From contig CALAZP010000261.1 of NCBI GenBank assembly GCA_937926355.1, forward strand, positions 1 to 43,510: 43,510 bases of DNA, written 5' to 3'. Position 1 is the stretch's first letter, and each line of letters begins with the position of its first letter. Shown one piece after another: positions 26,001 through 32,754 of this stretch. The translations under genes were made by a program, and so were the position numbers. The notes below the pieces were generated by a model. The model was not told the origin of the DNA. It did no database searches and saw only the letters and a list, made by a program, of their open reading frames with translations. Source of the DNA: an uncultured Saprospirales bacterium. Its GTDB lineage: Bacteria > Bacteroidota > Bacteroidia > Chitinophagales > Saprospiraceae.

Positions 26001-26420
26001 TTGGCTGCAAATATGCGCGGATTTAGAAATAATATTAGGAATGGTAGTTCTTTTGCTTTATTCAATGCAGAAATGCGGCTACCTATATTTGCTTTTTTAT
26101 TTCCCAATTCAACTTCTTCATTTATTAAGAACTTTCAAGCGGTAGGATTTTTTGACGCTGGTACTGCTTGGGAAGGAAGTAATCCCTATAATTCGAGTAA
26201 TCCTTTAAATACTAAAACCTATCCAGATGACACTTCATTTGGGGATCCATTAGTAGAAATAGAAGTTAATTTTTTTAGAGACCCTGTTGTAGCAGGTTAT
26301 GGTTTTGGTCTAAGGACCACTTTGTTCGGTTATTTTATCAGGGCAGATTATGGCTGGGGAATAGAAACGAAAGTTGTTCAACCCCCTAGACTTTATTTAT
26401 CTCTTGGATTGGATTTCTAA
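23019..26420 (+). CDS. Large exported protein: pseudo-peptidase + PD40 propeller + outer-membrane barrel
   Basis: A 1133-residue protein with a signal peptide (to about residue 19, cut after AYG). Residues 25-260 resemble a gluzincin (peptidase MA) domain: LIVYTD, RAGIATIYLESMLYG where an HExxH helix is expected, and LPDWFKPGLISYVGE where the third ligand glutamate (EG) is PG, so the domain looks inactive. Residues 290-560 hold TolB-like PD40 repeats (ISWSPSGIELCLVTE, VSPDGKKLAYVLNE, GFLSDESG). The last 400 residues alternate short hydrophobic strands and end in LYLSLGLDF, an outer-membrane beta-barrel with a terminal aromatic. It is a surface or outer-membrane biogenesis candidate; this combined form is seen in Bacteroidota. 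Confidence 0.75.
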   Translation: MRLNLLLSILLVATCWAYGQQGRIEFGKNRVQFHRDFDEWSKYESENFIAYWYGVGRYVGQAAVQLAEYDFAYVQRILEHRINEKVQLIVYTDLTDLKQSNIGSEETFENSSEMTKVVGKKIFVYFNGDHNHLRKQIRAGIATIYLESMLYGASLTEVIQNAVLLSLPDWFKPGLISYVGENWSTSLDNNLKELLKESKYKNFEKFANDYPTLAGHSFWYFISEVFGDATVSNLLYLTRINRSLESGFVYVLGTTYQAVSNGWYEFFTERFEREDAQRTVPSETSYVNYKNRRNLPITQVKVSPDGKKLAYVLNENSRVKVYLLDLITSKTSVVFKQGSRNLFQETDYGYPLISWSPSGIELCLVTEKRDVIQIKRYDTGTQKWTNDIVAPPIERVHSMDYATSNSLVFSATIGGFTDLVIYYLNSRQSQRITNDFYDDLDVATVNLGNKRGVIFSSNRGDADFSAQKLDTILPIESFDIYYFPLDRRNAKPLRLTNTPFANERNPVAIDTTYVGFLSDESGVYNQRTAYLEPYTAYYNKVYFLNDGTEVLLHEDSVLVGIDSLSIDSIARIPEIKEKVILKTITNNVRNQLLWHTSARAGVQVGTMLKDGEQIMYKEPLKKEEVKFVPYTLHIQNKLRRLRPDLIKVMGSEEEKEEERRTPIRFQTKFKFPEESEQLATRKSPFEERMEQLSKRNIFDLPQNIHAFRPGRITSQRLMFRNDFITSKMDNELLFEGLESFAANPDGFGFQPMGLLTKANFKDLFEDYELEVGARIPTSFDGGEFYGFFRDKKRRLDKTYAVYRKVNKFDLDSPSNYYEKQEKDVLLGQFGLRYPLDIFRSFRLTTTLRRDRTTWLATAADPQRNFYPFNVPSTTEERVGLKAEYVFDNTLDVSLNIKNGTRYKVYGEIVKRFDINTTDGLKIDFAEGFMTILGLDARHYERFLRHGVLAFRAAAATSFGSEKMLYYLGGTENWLIPARNEDIPTPQGVNFAYQTLAANMRGFRNNIRNGSSFALFNAEMRLPIFAFLFPNSTSSFIKNFQAVGFFDAGTAWEGSNPYNSSNPLNTKTYPDDTSFGDPLVEIEVNFFRDPVVAGYGFGLRTTLFGYFIRADYGWGIETKVVQPPRLYLSLGLDF

Positions 26421-27022
26421 TTCCATTCGAGAGTTTCTATCATTGTAAGAATATCCATTCTTATAAAATCGTAAATGGGAGCCATAGAATCAGGTTCCAT
26501 CGCTTGATTAAAGTAGAGTGCTCCTCTCAAAAAATGATGAGTGGAATCTGTAATATAAAATTGTAAAGGGGTTGCTGCTGGGCCTTCAATAAAGAAAAGG
26601 TGCCCTGCTATCTTAGCTTTATGATGATTAATTGGAAATTCATCAATATAATTAGCCCTTTTATTATGCCAGTCGGCCATTTTGAATGCATCGCTTTTTA
26701 ATTTTTCAAAACTGTTTGGCTCTGATGTGATATCAAAATAACTGCAATGTACCCTGGCATTAAATTGAGTGTAAACTAAGTCAAACCAGCAGGTATTTTC
26801 AAGAGGAGATTCGAAAAAAGTAGTTTCTTTTTCTATCAGGGTATATTCTGGTGTGAAAAATGTGAAAGGACAATCGGGTTCATTGAAAATTTGAAAAGAT
26901 TTGGTGGGGAAAATTATTCTTGGATAACCTCTAGGTTTAGGACTGTATATTGGAGATTGGTTACAACTTAAAAGAAAAAAAGCTAAAGAAATAGAAAGGA
27001 GGCTTGAGATTGATTTAATCAT
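26417..27022 (-). CDS. gldD: Gliding motility lipoprotein GldD
   Basis: A 201-residue lipoprotein with lipobox LLSC (C20). After it comes PKPRGYPRIIFP, the mark of GldD in Flavobacterium-type gliders, followed by a domain with CWFDLVYTQFNARVHCSY. GldD is required for gliding and, in known cases, for normal type IX secretion; its biochemical role is not known. It directly follows gldE with a 4-bp overlap and ends the mutY-ssb-gldE-gldD order, which I know from gliding Bacteroidota. Its stop codon overlaps that of the convergent barrel gene (CTAA). Confidence 0.9.
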   Translation of the reverse strand: MIKSISSLLSISLAFFLLSCNQSPIYSPKPRGYPRIIFPTKSFQIFNEPDCPFTFFTPEYTLIEKETTFFESPLENTCWFDLVYTQFNARVHCSYFDITSEPNSFEKLKSDAFKMADWHNKRANYIDEFPINHHKAKIAGHLFFIEGPAATPLQFYITDSTHHFLRGALYFNQAMEPDSMAPIYDFIRMDILTMIETLEWN

Positions 27023-28389
27023 AATAATTTAAGCTTTACTTTGGCAATTCTTCGGTTAGTTATGTTGGCTACGGTAAACTTAAATTGATTATAGGTGATT
27101 TCAGCATCTTTTTTGGGAAAAGATCCGTTGATTTCGAGAAGCATGCCTGCCAGAGAATCTGCTTCGCCTTTTATTAAATCAAAACTATTGGTATTGATAT
27201 TTAAGACTCGGCACACATCATTAAGCAAGGTTTTACCATCAAAAATATAAGTTTGATCGTCTAGTTTAATGTAATCAACTTCCACTCCATCGTCAAATTC
27301 ATCTCGGATATCACCGATGACTTCTTCCATAATATCTTCTAAGGTAACAATTCCGGCACTGCCTCCATATTCATCTACAACAATGGCCATGTGAAGCCTT
27401 TCCTTCTGAAAACGCTTAAGTAAATCAGATATTTTCTTGGCTTCAGGCACGTATAAAACATTAGTTCTAATTAAGGACGTCCAGTTAAAGGTTGGACTTT
27501 CGTTTAATTTTCCAATTAAATCTTTGGCGTAAAGAATACCTATTACATTGTCAAAATCATTTTGATAGACAGGAATTCTAGAGTATCCAGAAGATTTAAT
27601 CACTTCTAAGAGCTCTTCATAATTTGTTTTGTTATCAATTGCTACGACATCTACTCGCGGTTGCATGATTTGTTTGACGGAAACTTCTCCAAATTTCAAA
27701 ATACTCCTTAACAGATCAACTTCTTTACTGGAATTAATTTCATTGCTAACAGTTAAATTAATAGCTTCATCAATATCTTCTTTGCTGGTAATACTGCCTG
27801 GAGGAGTTACCTGAAAGATTCTATTTTCAATCAAATTAGTCCAGTTAACTAAGGCAAAAATAAAAGGCCTAAATACCTGCATTAAAAAACGAAGGGGTTT
27901 GGCCATAAATCTGGCCAATCGAACATTGTTTATTTTGGCATAAACTTTTGGCATAATTTCCCCAAAAAGCAAAAGCAAACCTGTAACTCCCACCACAGTA
28001 ATTAGGAAGCTGAGCGCTTTAGCCAAAACAGTAGCTTGTTCTTTGTTATCTACGAATAACTCGGCCCAAGTTAAAAAGGTAGAGGCGGGTAAAAGAATAT
28101 TTAGCAGTGATTCCGATAAGATTACTATAGCAATATTTATAAAATTATTGGAGATGAGAATGGTTGCCAATAATTTTCTGGGCTGATCCTTTAGACTCAA
28201 AAAGATTTTATCTTCTTTGCGGTTTTCTTGAGCTATTTTTTCATAGTCATTTGCCGATAGGGAAAAGAAAGCGACCTCAGCACCGGATACCAATCCAGAG
28301 CTTATTACCAAGATTAAAACAGATGCAAAGCTGAGAATGAATTCAGTTGAAAGTAGAATTAATAGTACACTTTCCGACTCACTTTCCAA
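27019..28389 (-). CDS. gldE: Gliding motility-associated transmembrane protein GldE (CNNM/CorC family)
   Basis: A 456-residue membrane protein. An N-terminal DUF21/CNNM region has three to four helices with SSGLVSGAEVAFFSLS and LLLFGEIMPKVYAK; two CBS domains follow (QIMQPRVDVVAID... and MAIVVDEYGGSAGIVTLEDIMEEVIGDI), then a CorC-type C-terminal domain. The family includes magnesium exporters or regulators; GldE is the gliding-linked branch and supports GldD. No ATG is found near the start, so a TTG at 28389 is the likely initiator. It lies 25 bp after ssb. Confidence 0.9.
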   Translation of the reverse strand: MESESESVLLILLSTEFILSFASVLILVISSGLVSGAEVAFFSLSANDYEKIAQENRKEDKIFLSLKDQPRKLLATILISNNFINIAIVILSESLLNILLPASTFLTWAELFVDNKEQATVLAKALSFLITVVGVTGLLLLFGEIMPKVYAKINNVRLARFMAKPLRFLMQVFRPFIFALVNWTNLIENRIFQVTPPGSITSKEDIDEAINLTVSNEINSSKEVDLLRSILKFGEVSVKQIMQPRVDVVAIDNKTNYEELLEVIKSSGYSRIPVYQNDFDNVIGILYAKDLIGKLNESPTFNWTSLIRTNVLYVPEAKKISDLLKRFQKERLHMAIVVDEYGGSAGIVTLEDIMEEVIGDIRDEFDDGVEVDYIKLDDQTYIFDGKTLLNDVCRVLNINTNSFDLIKGEADSLAGMLLEINGSFPKKDAEITYNQFKFTVANITNRRIAKVKLKLL

Positions 28390-28414
28390 AATGTCCAGAA
28401 TTAATTAATAGAAA

Positions 28415-28789
28415 TTAGAATGGTAAGTCATCCTCCTCATGCTCATCACCACCACTCATTCCTTCTTTTTTAGTTAAATTCCTAAAATAAGAACCTACCA
28501 CTTCAGTAGTTCGTCTTTTATTGCCTTCCTGATCTTCCCAAGATCTAGTGGTTAATTTTCCTTCTAGATAAATCATGTAGCCTTTTTTTAAAGAACTTTC
28601 GGCTCGTTCAGCTAAATTTCTCCAAAGAACAACATCATGCCACTCGGTTTGTGTCTGCCATTCCCCACTTTTGTCTTTGTAGTTTTCATTAGTAGCCAAA
28701 GAAAACCTAGCAACGGCAGCACCACTTTCTAGTCTTCTTATTTCAGGGTCTTTCCCTAAGTTGCCTATTAAAATTACCTTATTTACCAT
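28415..28789 (-). CDS. ssb: Single-stranded DNA-binding protein
   Basis: A 124-residue SSB with a single OB fold: MVNKVILIGNLGKDPEIRRLESG, ARFSLATNENY and TEWHDVVLWRNLAERA. The acidic tail ends EEDDLPF, the conserved C-terminal tip that recruits partner proteins. The linker is very short compared with E. coli. It overlaps the 3' end of mutY by 11 bp and precedes gldE, so it is likely cotranscribed with both. A second, replication-type SSB elsewhere is possible, as several Bacteroidota carry two. Confidence 0.95.
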   Translation of the reverse strand: MVNKVILIGNLGKDPEIRRLESGAAVARFSLATNENYKDKSGEWQTQTEWHDVVLWRNLAERAESSLKKGYMIYLEGKLTTRSWEDQEGNKRRTTEVVGSYFRNLTKKEGMSGGDEHEEDDLPF

Positions 28790-29849
28790 TTTCGTAATTG
28801 TCTTTTAAAATTAGAGGATTGTCCTTAAAAAAGCAATGAATAACCTTTGGAAATGCAAATTTAGATAAGTTTTTTGTTTTTATGAAAAACATGTCTTCGG
28901 GAAGGTGGTCCTTATTCTCTAGGTTAACAATAGTAAATGTAACTTTTAGGTCCCTATGAGTCAATTTATGCCAATAGGTGTTATTGGAACCGAACGAAAC
29001 AATTTTCCATGAATAAGACGCTATCAACTCCTTGGGTTGAGCAATAGGGTGGGATGTTTCTATTAGAAAAAACTCGTAAAGGCCTTTCCAAATATCATTT
29101 TGATTCCTTTGTTTGATTGCGATTTCGTTATGGCATAATAAAATGTAGTAATTCAGGAACCGATTTTTTTTTTGAATATTTTTGTTCTTAACAGGAAGTT
29201 GATTAATACTTCTATTTAGAAAAGCAAAACATTGTTCTGAAAAGGGGCATTGATTACAGTTAGGGTTTTTGGGGGTACAAACCGTTGCGCCAAAGTCCAT
29301 TATAGCTTGGTTGTAGCCTCCTGGGTCTTGTGCATTAATTAATTCTTGAGCTATTTTTTGGAATTCTTTTCTGCCTTCAGACGAGTCCATTGGAGTCTTT
29401 ATTCCGAATATTCTACTTAATACGCGGTAAACATTTCCATCTACAACAGCATGAGGAAGGTCATATGCGAAAGAGGCAATAGCTGCTGCAGTGTATGGCC
29501 CCACTCCTTTTAATTTCAAGAGATTTTCATAACTAGAAGGAAAGACCCCGTTTAAATGAATCGATATATATTTAGCCGTATCGTGAAGATTTCTAGCCCT
29601 ACTGTAATATCCCAAACCTTCCCAGACTTTGAGAACATTAGACTCATCTGTTTGGGCTAAATCGTGGATAGTTGGAAAAGTAGCTATAAATTTTTGGTAG
29701 TAAGGAATGCCTTGCTCAACACGAGTTTGTTGAAGAATAATTTCTGAAAGCCATATTTTATAAGGGTCTTTATCAACTTTCCACGGTAAAGTTCTATTGT
29801 TTTTTTTATGCCAATTTAGAAGAGTTGATGAAAAACGGTTATCTGGCAT
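28779..29849 (-). CDS. mutY: A/G-specific adenine DNA glycosylase
   Basis: A 356-residue MutY that removes adenine paired with 8-oxoguanine. It has the helix-hairpin-helix LKGVGPYTAAAIASFAYDLPHAVVDGNVYRVLSR (catalytic aspartate in AVVDGNV), the catalytic glutamate in SEIILQQTRVEQ and a 4Fe-4S cluster in CTPKNPNCNQCPFSEQC (spacing 6-2-5). A C-terminal NUDIX-like domain (from about 230) recognises the oxidised guanine. It overlaps the ECF sigma gene upstream by 11 bp and ssb downstream by 11 bp, an unusually tight run. Confidence 0.95.
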   Translation of the reverse strand: MPDNRFSSTLLNWHKKNNRTLPWKVDKDPYKIWLSEIILQQTRVEQGIPYYQKFIATFPTIHDLAQTDESNVLKVWEGLGYYSRARNLHDTAKYISIHLNGVFPSSYENLLKLKGVGPYTAAAIASFAYDLPHAVVDGNVYRVLSRIFGIKTPMDSSEGRKEFQKIAQELINAQDPGGYNQAIMDFGATVCTPKNPNCNQCPFSEQCFAFLNRSINQLPVKNKNIQKKNRFLNYYILLCHNEIAIKQRNQNDIWKGLYEFFLIETSHPIAQPKELIASYSWKIVSFGSNNTYWHKLTHRDLKVTFTIVNLENKDHLPEDMFFIKTKNLSKFAFPKVIHCFFKDNPLILKDNYENGK

Positions 29850-30348
29850 ATTTGCCTTCGATATTATCTTTTAGTTCTTTTCTTGCAAAAAATATTCGGC
29901 TTTTCACCGTTCCTAAAGGAAGATCTAAATATTCTGCGATTTCTTGGTATTTATAGCCTTGATAATGCATTAGAAAAGGAATTCTAATAGTAGTGTCCAA
30001 ATTTTCTATTAATCTAGTCAAATCTTTCATCAACATATTACCTTCCGCCCCATTTGATATCTCAACACTTCCAGAATTGATATAAAAATTATTGTCAGTA
30101 CTATCTGAAATGGTATTGCTTTTAGTCTTTTTGCGGTAATTGTTGATGAAGATATTTTTCATTATGGTGAAAAGCCAAGCCTTGAAATTAGTTCCAGGGC
30201 GGAATTTATCTTTATTAGTCATTGCACGAAAGGCCGTTTCTTGATATAAGTCTTTCGCGTCTTCCGTGTTTTTAGTCAAGTTGTAAGCAAAAGAATGAAG
30301 CACTCCGCTTAATTCATTGAAACTGCTGTTGAATTCTAATTTTGACAT
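29839..30348 (-). CDS. ECF-type RNA polymerase sigma factor
   Basis: A 169-residue sigma-70 family factor with regions 2 and 4 only. Region 2 contains LYQETAFRAM and FKAWLFTIMKNIFINNYRKK; region 4 contains YQEIAEYLDLPLGTVKSRIFFARKEL, the helix-turn-helix that reads the -35 element. No anti-sigma factor or sensor follows; the next gene is mutY with an 11-bp overlap. It may act as an unpaired factor or be controlled by a distant partner. A 9-bp inverted repeat with an exact TAnnTTTG -7 box at 30379-30372 lies just upstream of the ATG. Confidence 0.93.
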   Translation of the reverse strand: MSKLEFNSSFNELSGVLHSFAYNLTKNTEDAKDLYQETAFRAMTNKDKFRPGTNFKAWLFTIMKNIFINNYRKKTKSNTISDSTDNNFYINSGSVEISNGAEGNMLMKDLTRLIENLDTTIRIPFLMHYQGYKYQEIAEYLDLPLGTVKSRIFFARKELKDNIEGKYAR

Positions 30349-30363
30349 TATTGGTTGGCTTTA

Positions 30364-30395
30364 TTGTTTAACAAATCTAATAAAAAGTTAAACAA
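30364..30395. promoter_or_regulatory. Inverted repeat and -7 box before the ECF gene
   Basis: TTGTTTAAC (30364-30372) and GTTAAACAA (30387-30395) form 9-bp arms around 14 bp. Leftward, the spacer includes TAGATTTG (30379-30372), an exact -7 match, but the nearest TTG gives too short a spacing. This could be a site for autoregulation of the ECF gene. Confidence 0.4.
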
Positions 30396-30479
30396 AATGT
30401 GCTATTTCTATTAAAAATAAGGCAACAAAATTAAGGAAATAAACATAAGTAGCTGATAAGCAGCAGATTGTGGCCTATA

Positions 30480-30511
30480 AAAAAAGAATAAGGTTTCAAT
30501 AATTATTGAAA
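30480..30511 (-). terminator. Probable terminator of the secA-rodA-tgt-lpt run
   Basis: TTTCAATAATTATTGAAA (30494-30511) is a perfect 18-bp dyad, 8 bp past the stop of the Lpt-type permease, followed leftward by CCTTATTC and a run of seven T. The AT-only stem is weak, but position and T-run fit an intrinsic terminator. Confidence 0.5.
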
Positions 30512-30519
30512 GTAATAAA

Positions 30520-31608
30520 TTATTGTTGCGATTTGGTAACAATTAGATAAGCGATGACGGTAAATACTAGATTTGGTAACCAAATACCTAGGAATACAGG
30601 AAGGGCGTATCCTGTCGCGAAAACAGTTGCGAACCTAGATAAGAAGATATATGCTGCACCTATTCCTACACCTAATGCCAAGTGAAGACCCATCCCTCCT
30701 CGAACTTTTCTTCCAGCTATACTCATTCCAATGATGGTGAGAATAAGGATTGTATAAGCATCTGTTGACCGTCTATGTTTTTCGACTTCGTATTTTCTTG
30801 TATTGGATACTCCTCTAGCCTTTTGGTTGGCGATATATTCATTCAATTCTTTGGTATTCATCATGGTCTGTTGATTGAGGTAATCAATGAAATCAGCTGG
30901 AGTAAGATTAATCGTTGTATCGAGTTGGATTTTATCTTCCTCGATTAGTTTTTCTTGGTTACCGTTGAATTTCCTAATTTCATAATCACTAATCTTCCAG
31001 TGATTGGGAGGCCCTATCCATTCAGCAGATTCTGCTCGTAGCAAAAAAACAAGTTGGTTGTCCCGATACTCTTCAATATGCAGACCTTGAGCGGTAGAAT
31101 CGATTTTTCTCCAATTTTTAATGTACACTTTAGTATTGGGATTAGTAAAAAGGTGAACGTTTCTTGTCATTCCCTTATCATCATTTTTATGAATATAAGT
31201 GTGTTCAATATTTAGTCTAATTTTATTTCCTTCTGGTATTAGCCAATGATTAGCTAAAAGACTAAATAAACCAATAATAGTAGCTCCAATGAGGTAGGGT
31301 CTCATCAGCCTTTTGAAACTAATTCCAGCATTTAAAATGGATATAATTTCAGAATTAAAAGCTAGCCTAGAAGTGAAGAAAACTACAGCGATTAAGGAAA
31401 ATAGTGGCAATAGTAACCCATTAATGTAGAGAATGAAATTAGGATAGTAAACCCATATAATTTCTTTGATGGTGATGGGTTCTTCAATAAATTGACGTAC
31501 TTTTTCACTAAAATCAATGACAACGGAGATCATGGTAAATATGAGCATCGTAAATAAAAATGTGGACAGCATTTTTATGATAATATATCTATCCAGGATC
31601 TTTAGCAT
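30520..31608 (-). CDS. LptF/LptG family permease (YjgP/YjgQ)
   Basis: A 362-residue inner-membrane protein of the LPS-export permease family. Three helices at the N-terminus (MLKILDRYIIIKMLSTFLFTML start) and three at the C-terminus flank a periplasmic beta-jellyroll domain of about 180 residues. The start is the family hallmark, and the conserved FFTSRLAFNSEIISILNAGIS coupling helix follows. With LptB and a partner permease it pulls lipopolysaccharide from the inner membrane. It lies 8 bp after tgt. Which of LptF or LptG it represents cannot be told from this copy alone. Confidence 0.88.
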   Translation of the reverse strand: MLKILDRYIIIKMLSTFLFTMLIFTMISVVIDFSEKVRQFIEEPITIKEIIWVYYPNFILYINGLLLPLFSLIAVVFFTSRLAFNSEIISILNAGISFKRLMRPYLIGATIIGLFSLLANHWLIPEGNKIRLNIEHTYIHKNDDKGMTRNVHLFTNPNTKVYIKNWRKIDSTAQGLHIEEYRDNQLVFLLRAESAEWIGPPNHWKISDYEIRKFNGNQEKLIEEDKIQLDTTINLTPADFIDYLNQQTMMNTKELNEYIANQKARGVSNTRKYEVEKHRRSTDAYTILILTIIGMSIAGRKVRGGMGLHLALGVGIGAAYIFLSRFATVFATGYALPVFLGIWLPNLVFTVIAYLIVTKSQQ

Positions 31609-31616
31609 GTGATGAT

Positions 31617-32750
31617 TTATAGTCTAATGGCTAATTTTTGAATCATTTGGTTTTTCCAAGCGCTATAGTTATTCAATTTGATTTGTTGGCGGGCTTCTTT
31701 TACCAACCATAAATAAAAACTCAGATTGTGCAGGGTAGCTATTTGAAAACCAAGAAATTCTCCACTTGTTATCAAATGTCGTAGATAGGCTTTGGAATGT
31801 AATCTACTTTCTGGGCTATTACTATTGGGATCAATGGGAGTGTGTTCATTTTTCCACTTAGCATTTTTTATATTAATGATTCCCTCAGCCGTATATAGAA
31901 GACCGTGTCTGGCATTTCGTGATGGAAGAACACAATCAAACATATCGATTCCAAGAGCTATTGCTTCTAAAATATTAACCGGGGTGCCTACCCCCATTAA
32001 GTATCTCGGTTTATCAACAGGAAGGATTTGAGTGACCAAATCGGTCATGGCATACATTTCTTCAGCAGGTTCACCTACTGAAAGTCCTCCAATAGCATTG
32101 GCTGATAAATTTTTACTTGCGACAAACTCTGCAGATTCTATTCTTAAATCTTTAAAGGTGCTTCCTTGTACTATGGGAAACAAGGATTGATTGTACTCAT
32201 AAAGCGGCGAGGTTTGATTGATCCTATCGACGCAGCGGTCAAGCCATCTATGGGTAAGGTGCATTGATTTTTTGGCATATTGATAATCGCAAGGGTAAGG
32301 AGTACATTCATCGAAGGCCATAATTATATCGCCACCAATTTTCCTTTGAATATCCATGACCAATTCTGGGGAAAAAAAATGTTTACTACCATCTATATGG
32401 GATCGAAAGGTTACGCCGTCTTCTTTTATTTTCCTATTTCCACTTAAAGAGTAGACTTGGTATCCTCCACTATCGGTAAGAATAGGTTTGTTCCAATTCA
32501 TAAATTTTTGAAGACCGCCTGCCTTAACAAGCACATCTGTAGTAGGACGCAAAAACAAATGGTAGGTATTTCCTAAAATAATTTCAGCACCTATAATTGA
32601 TTCTAATTCATGTCCATGAACAGCTTTGACCGTACCGGCTGTACCGACAGGCATAAAAATAGGTGTTTTTATTGTTCCATGATCCGTTTGAATAACCCCA
32701 GATCGGGCATTACTATATGGGTCTTTAGAATCTATGTTAAAAGAGAGCAT
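31617..32750 (-). CDS. tgt: tRNA-guanine transglycosylase, zinc cysteines replaced by serine
   Basis: A 377-residue Tgt that swaps guanine 34 for preQ1 in queuosine tRNAs. Catalytic parts are intact: LTDSGGYQVYSL (D93), MAFDECTP (D147) and the nucleophile region FDCVLPSRNARHG (D272). The zinc site CxCxxC...H, standard near the C-terminus, here reads IDPNSNSPESRLHSKAYLRHL, with S310, S312 and S315 in place of the cysteines; only H341 in ATLHN remains. Length and other motifs are normal, so it is not a pseudogene. It lies 4 bp after rodA and 8 bp before the Lpt permease. Confidence 0.95.
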   Translation of the reverse strand: MLSFNIDSKDPYSNARSGVIQTDHGTIKTPIFMPVGTAGTVKAVHGHELESIIGAEIILGNTYHLFLRPTTDVLVKAGGLQKFMNWNKPILTDSGGYQVYSLSGNRKIKEDGVTFRSHIDGSKHFFSPELVMDIQRKIGGDIIMAFDECTPYPCDYQYAKKSMHLTHRWLDRCVDRINQTSPLYEYNQSLFPIVQGSTFKDLRIESAEFVASKNLSANAIGGLSVGEPAEEMYAMTDLVTQILPVDKPRYLMGVGTPVNILEAIALGIDMFDCVLPSRNARHGLLYTAEGIINIKNAKWKNEHTPIDPNSNSPESRLHSKAYLRHLITSGEFLGFQIATLHNLSFYLWLVKEARQQIKLNNYSAWKNQMIQKLAIRL

Positions 32751-32754
32751 TCAC

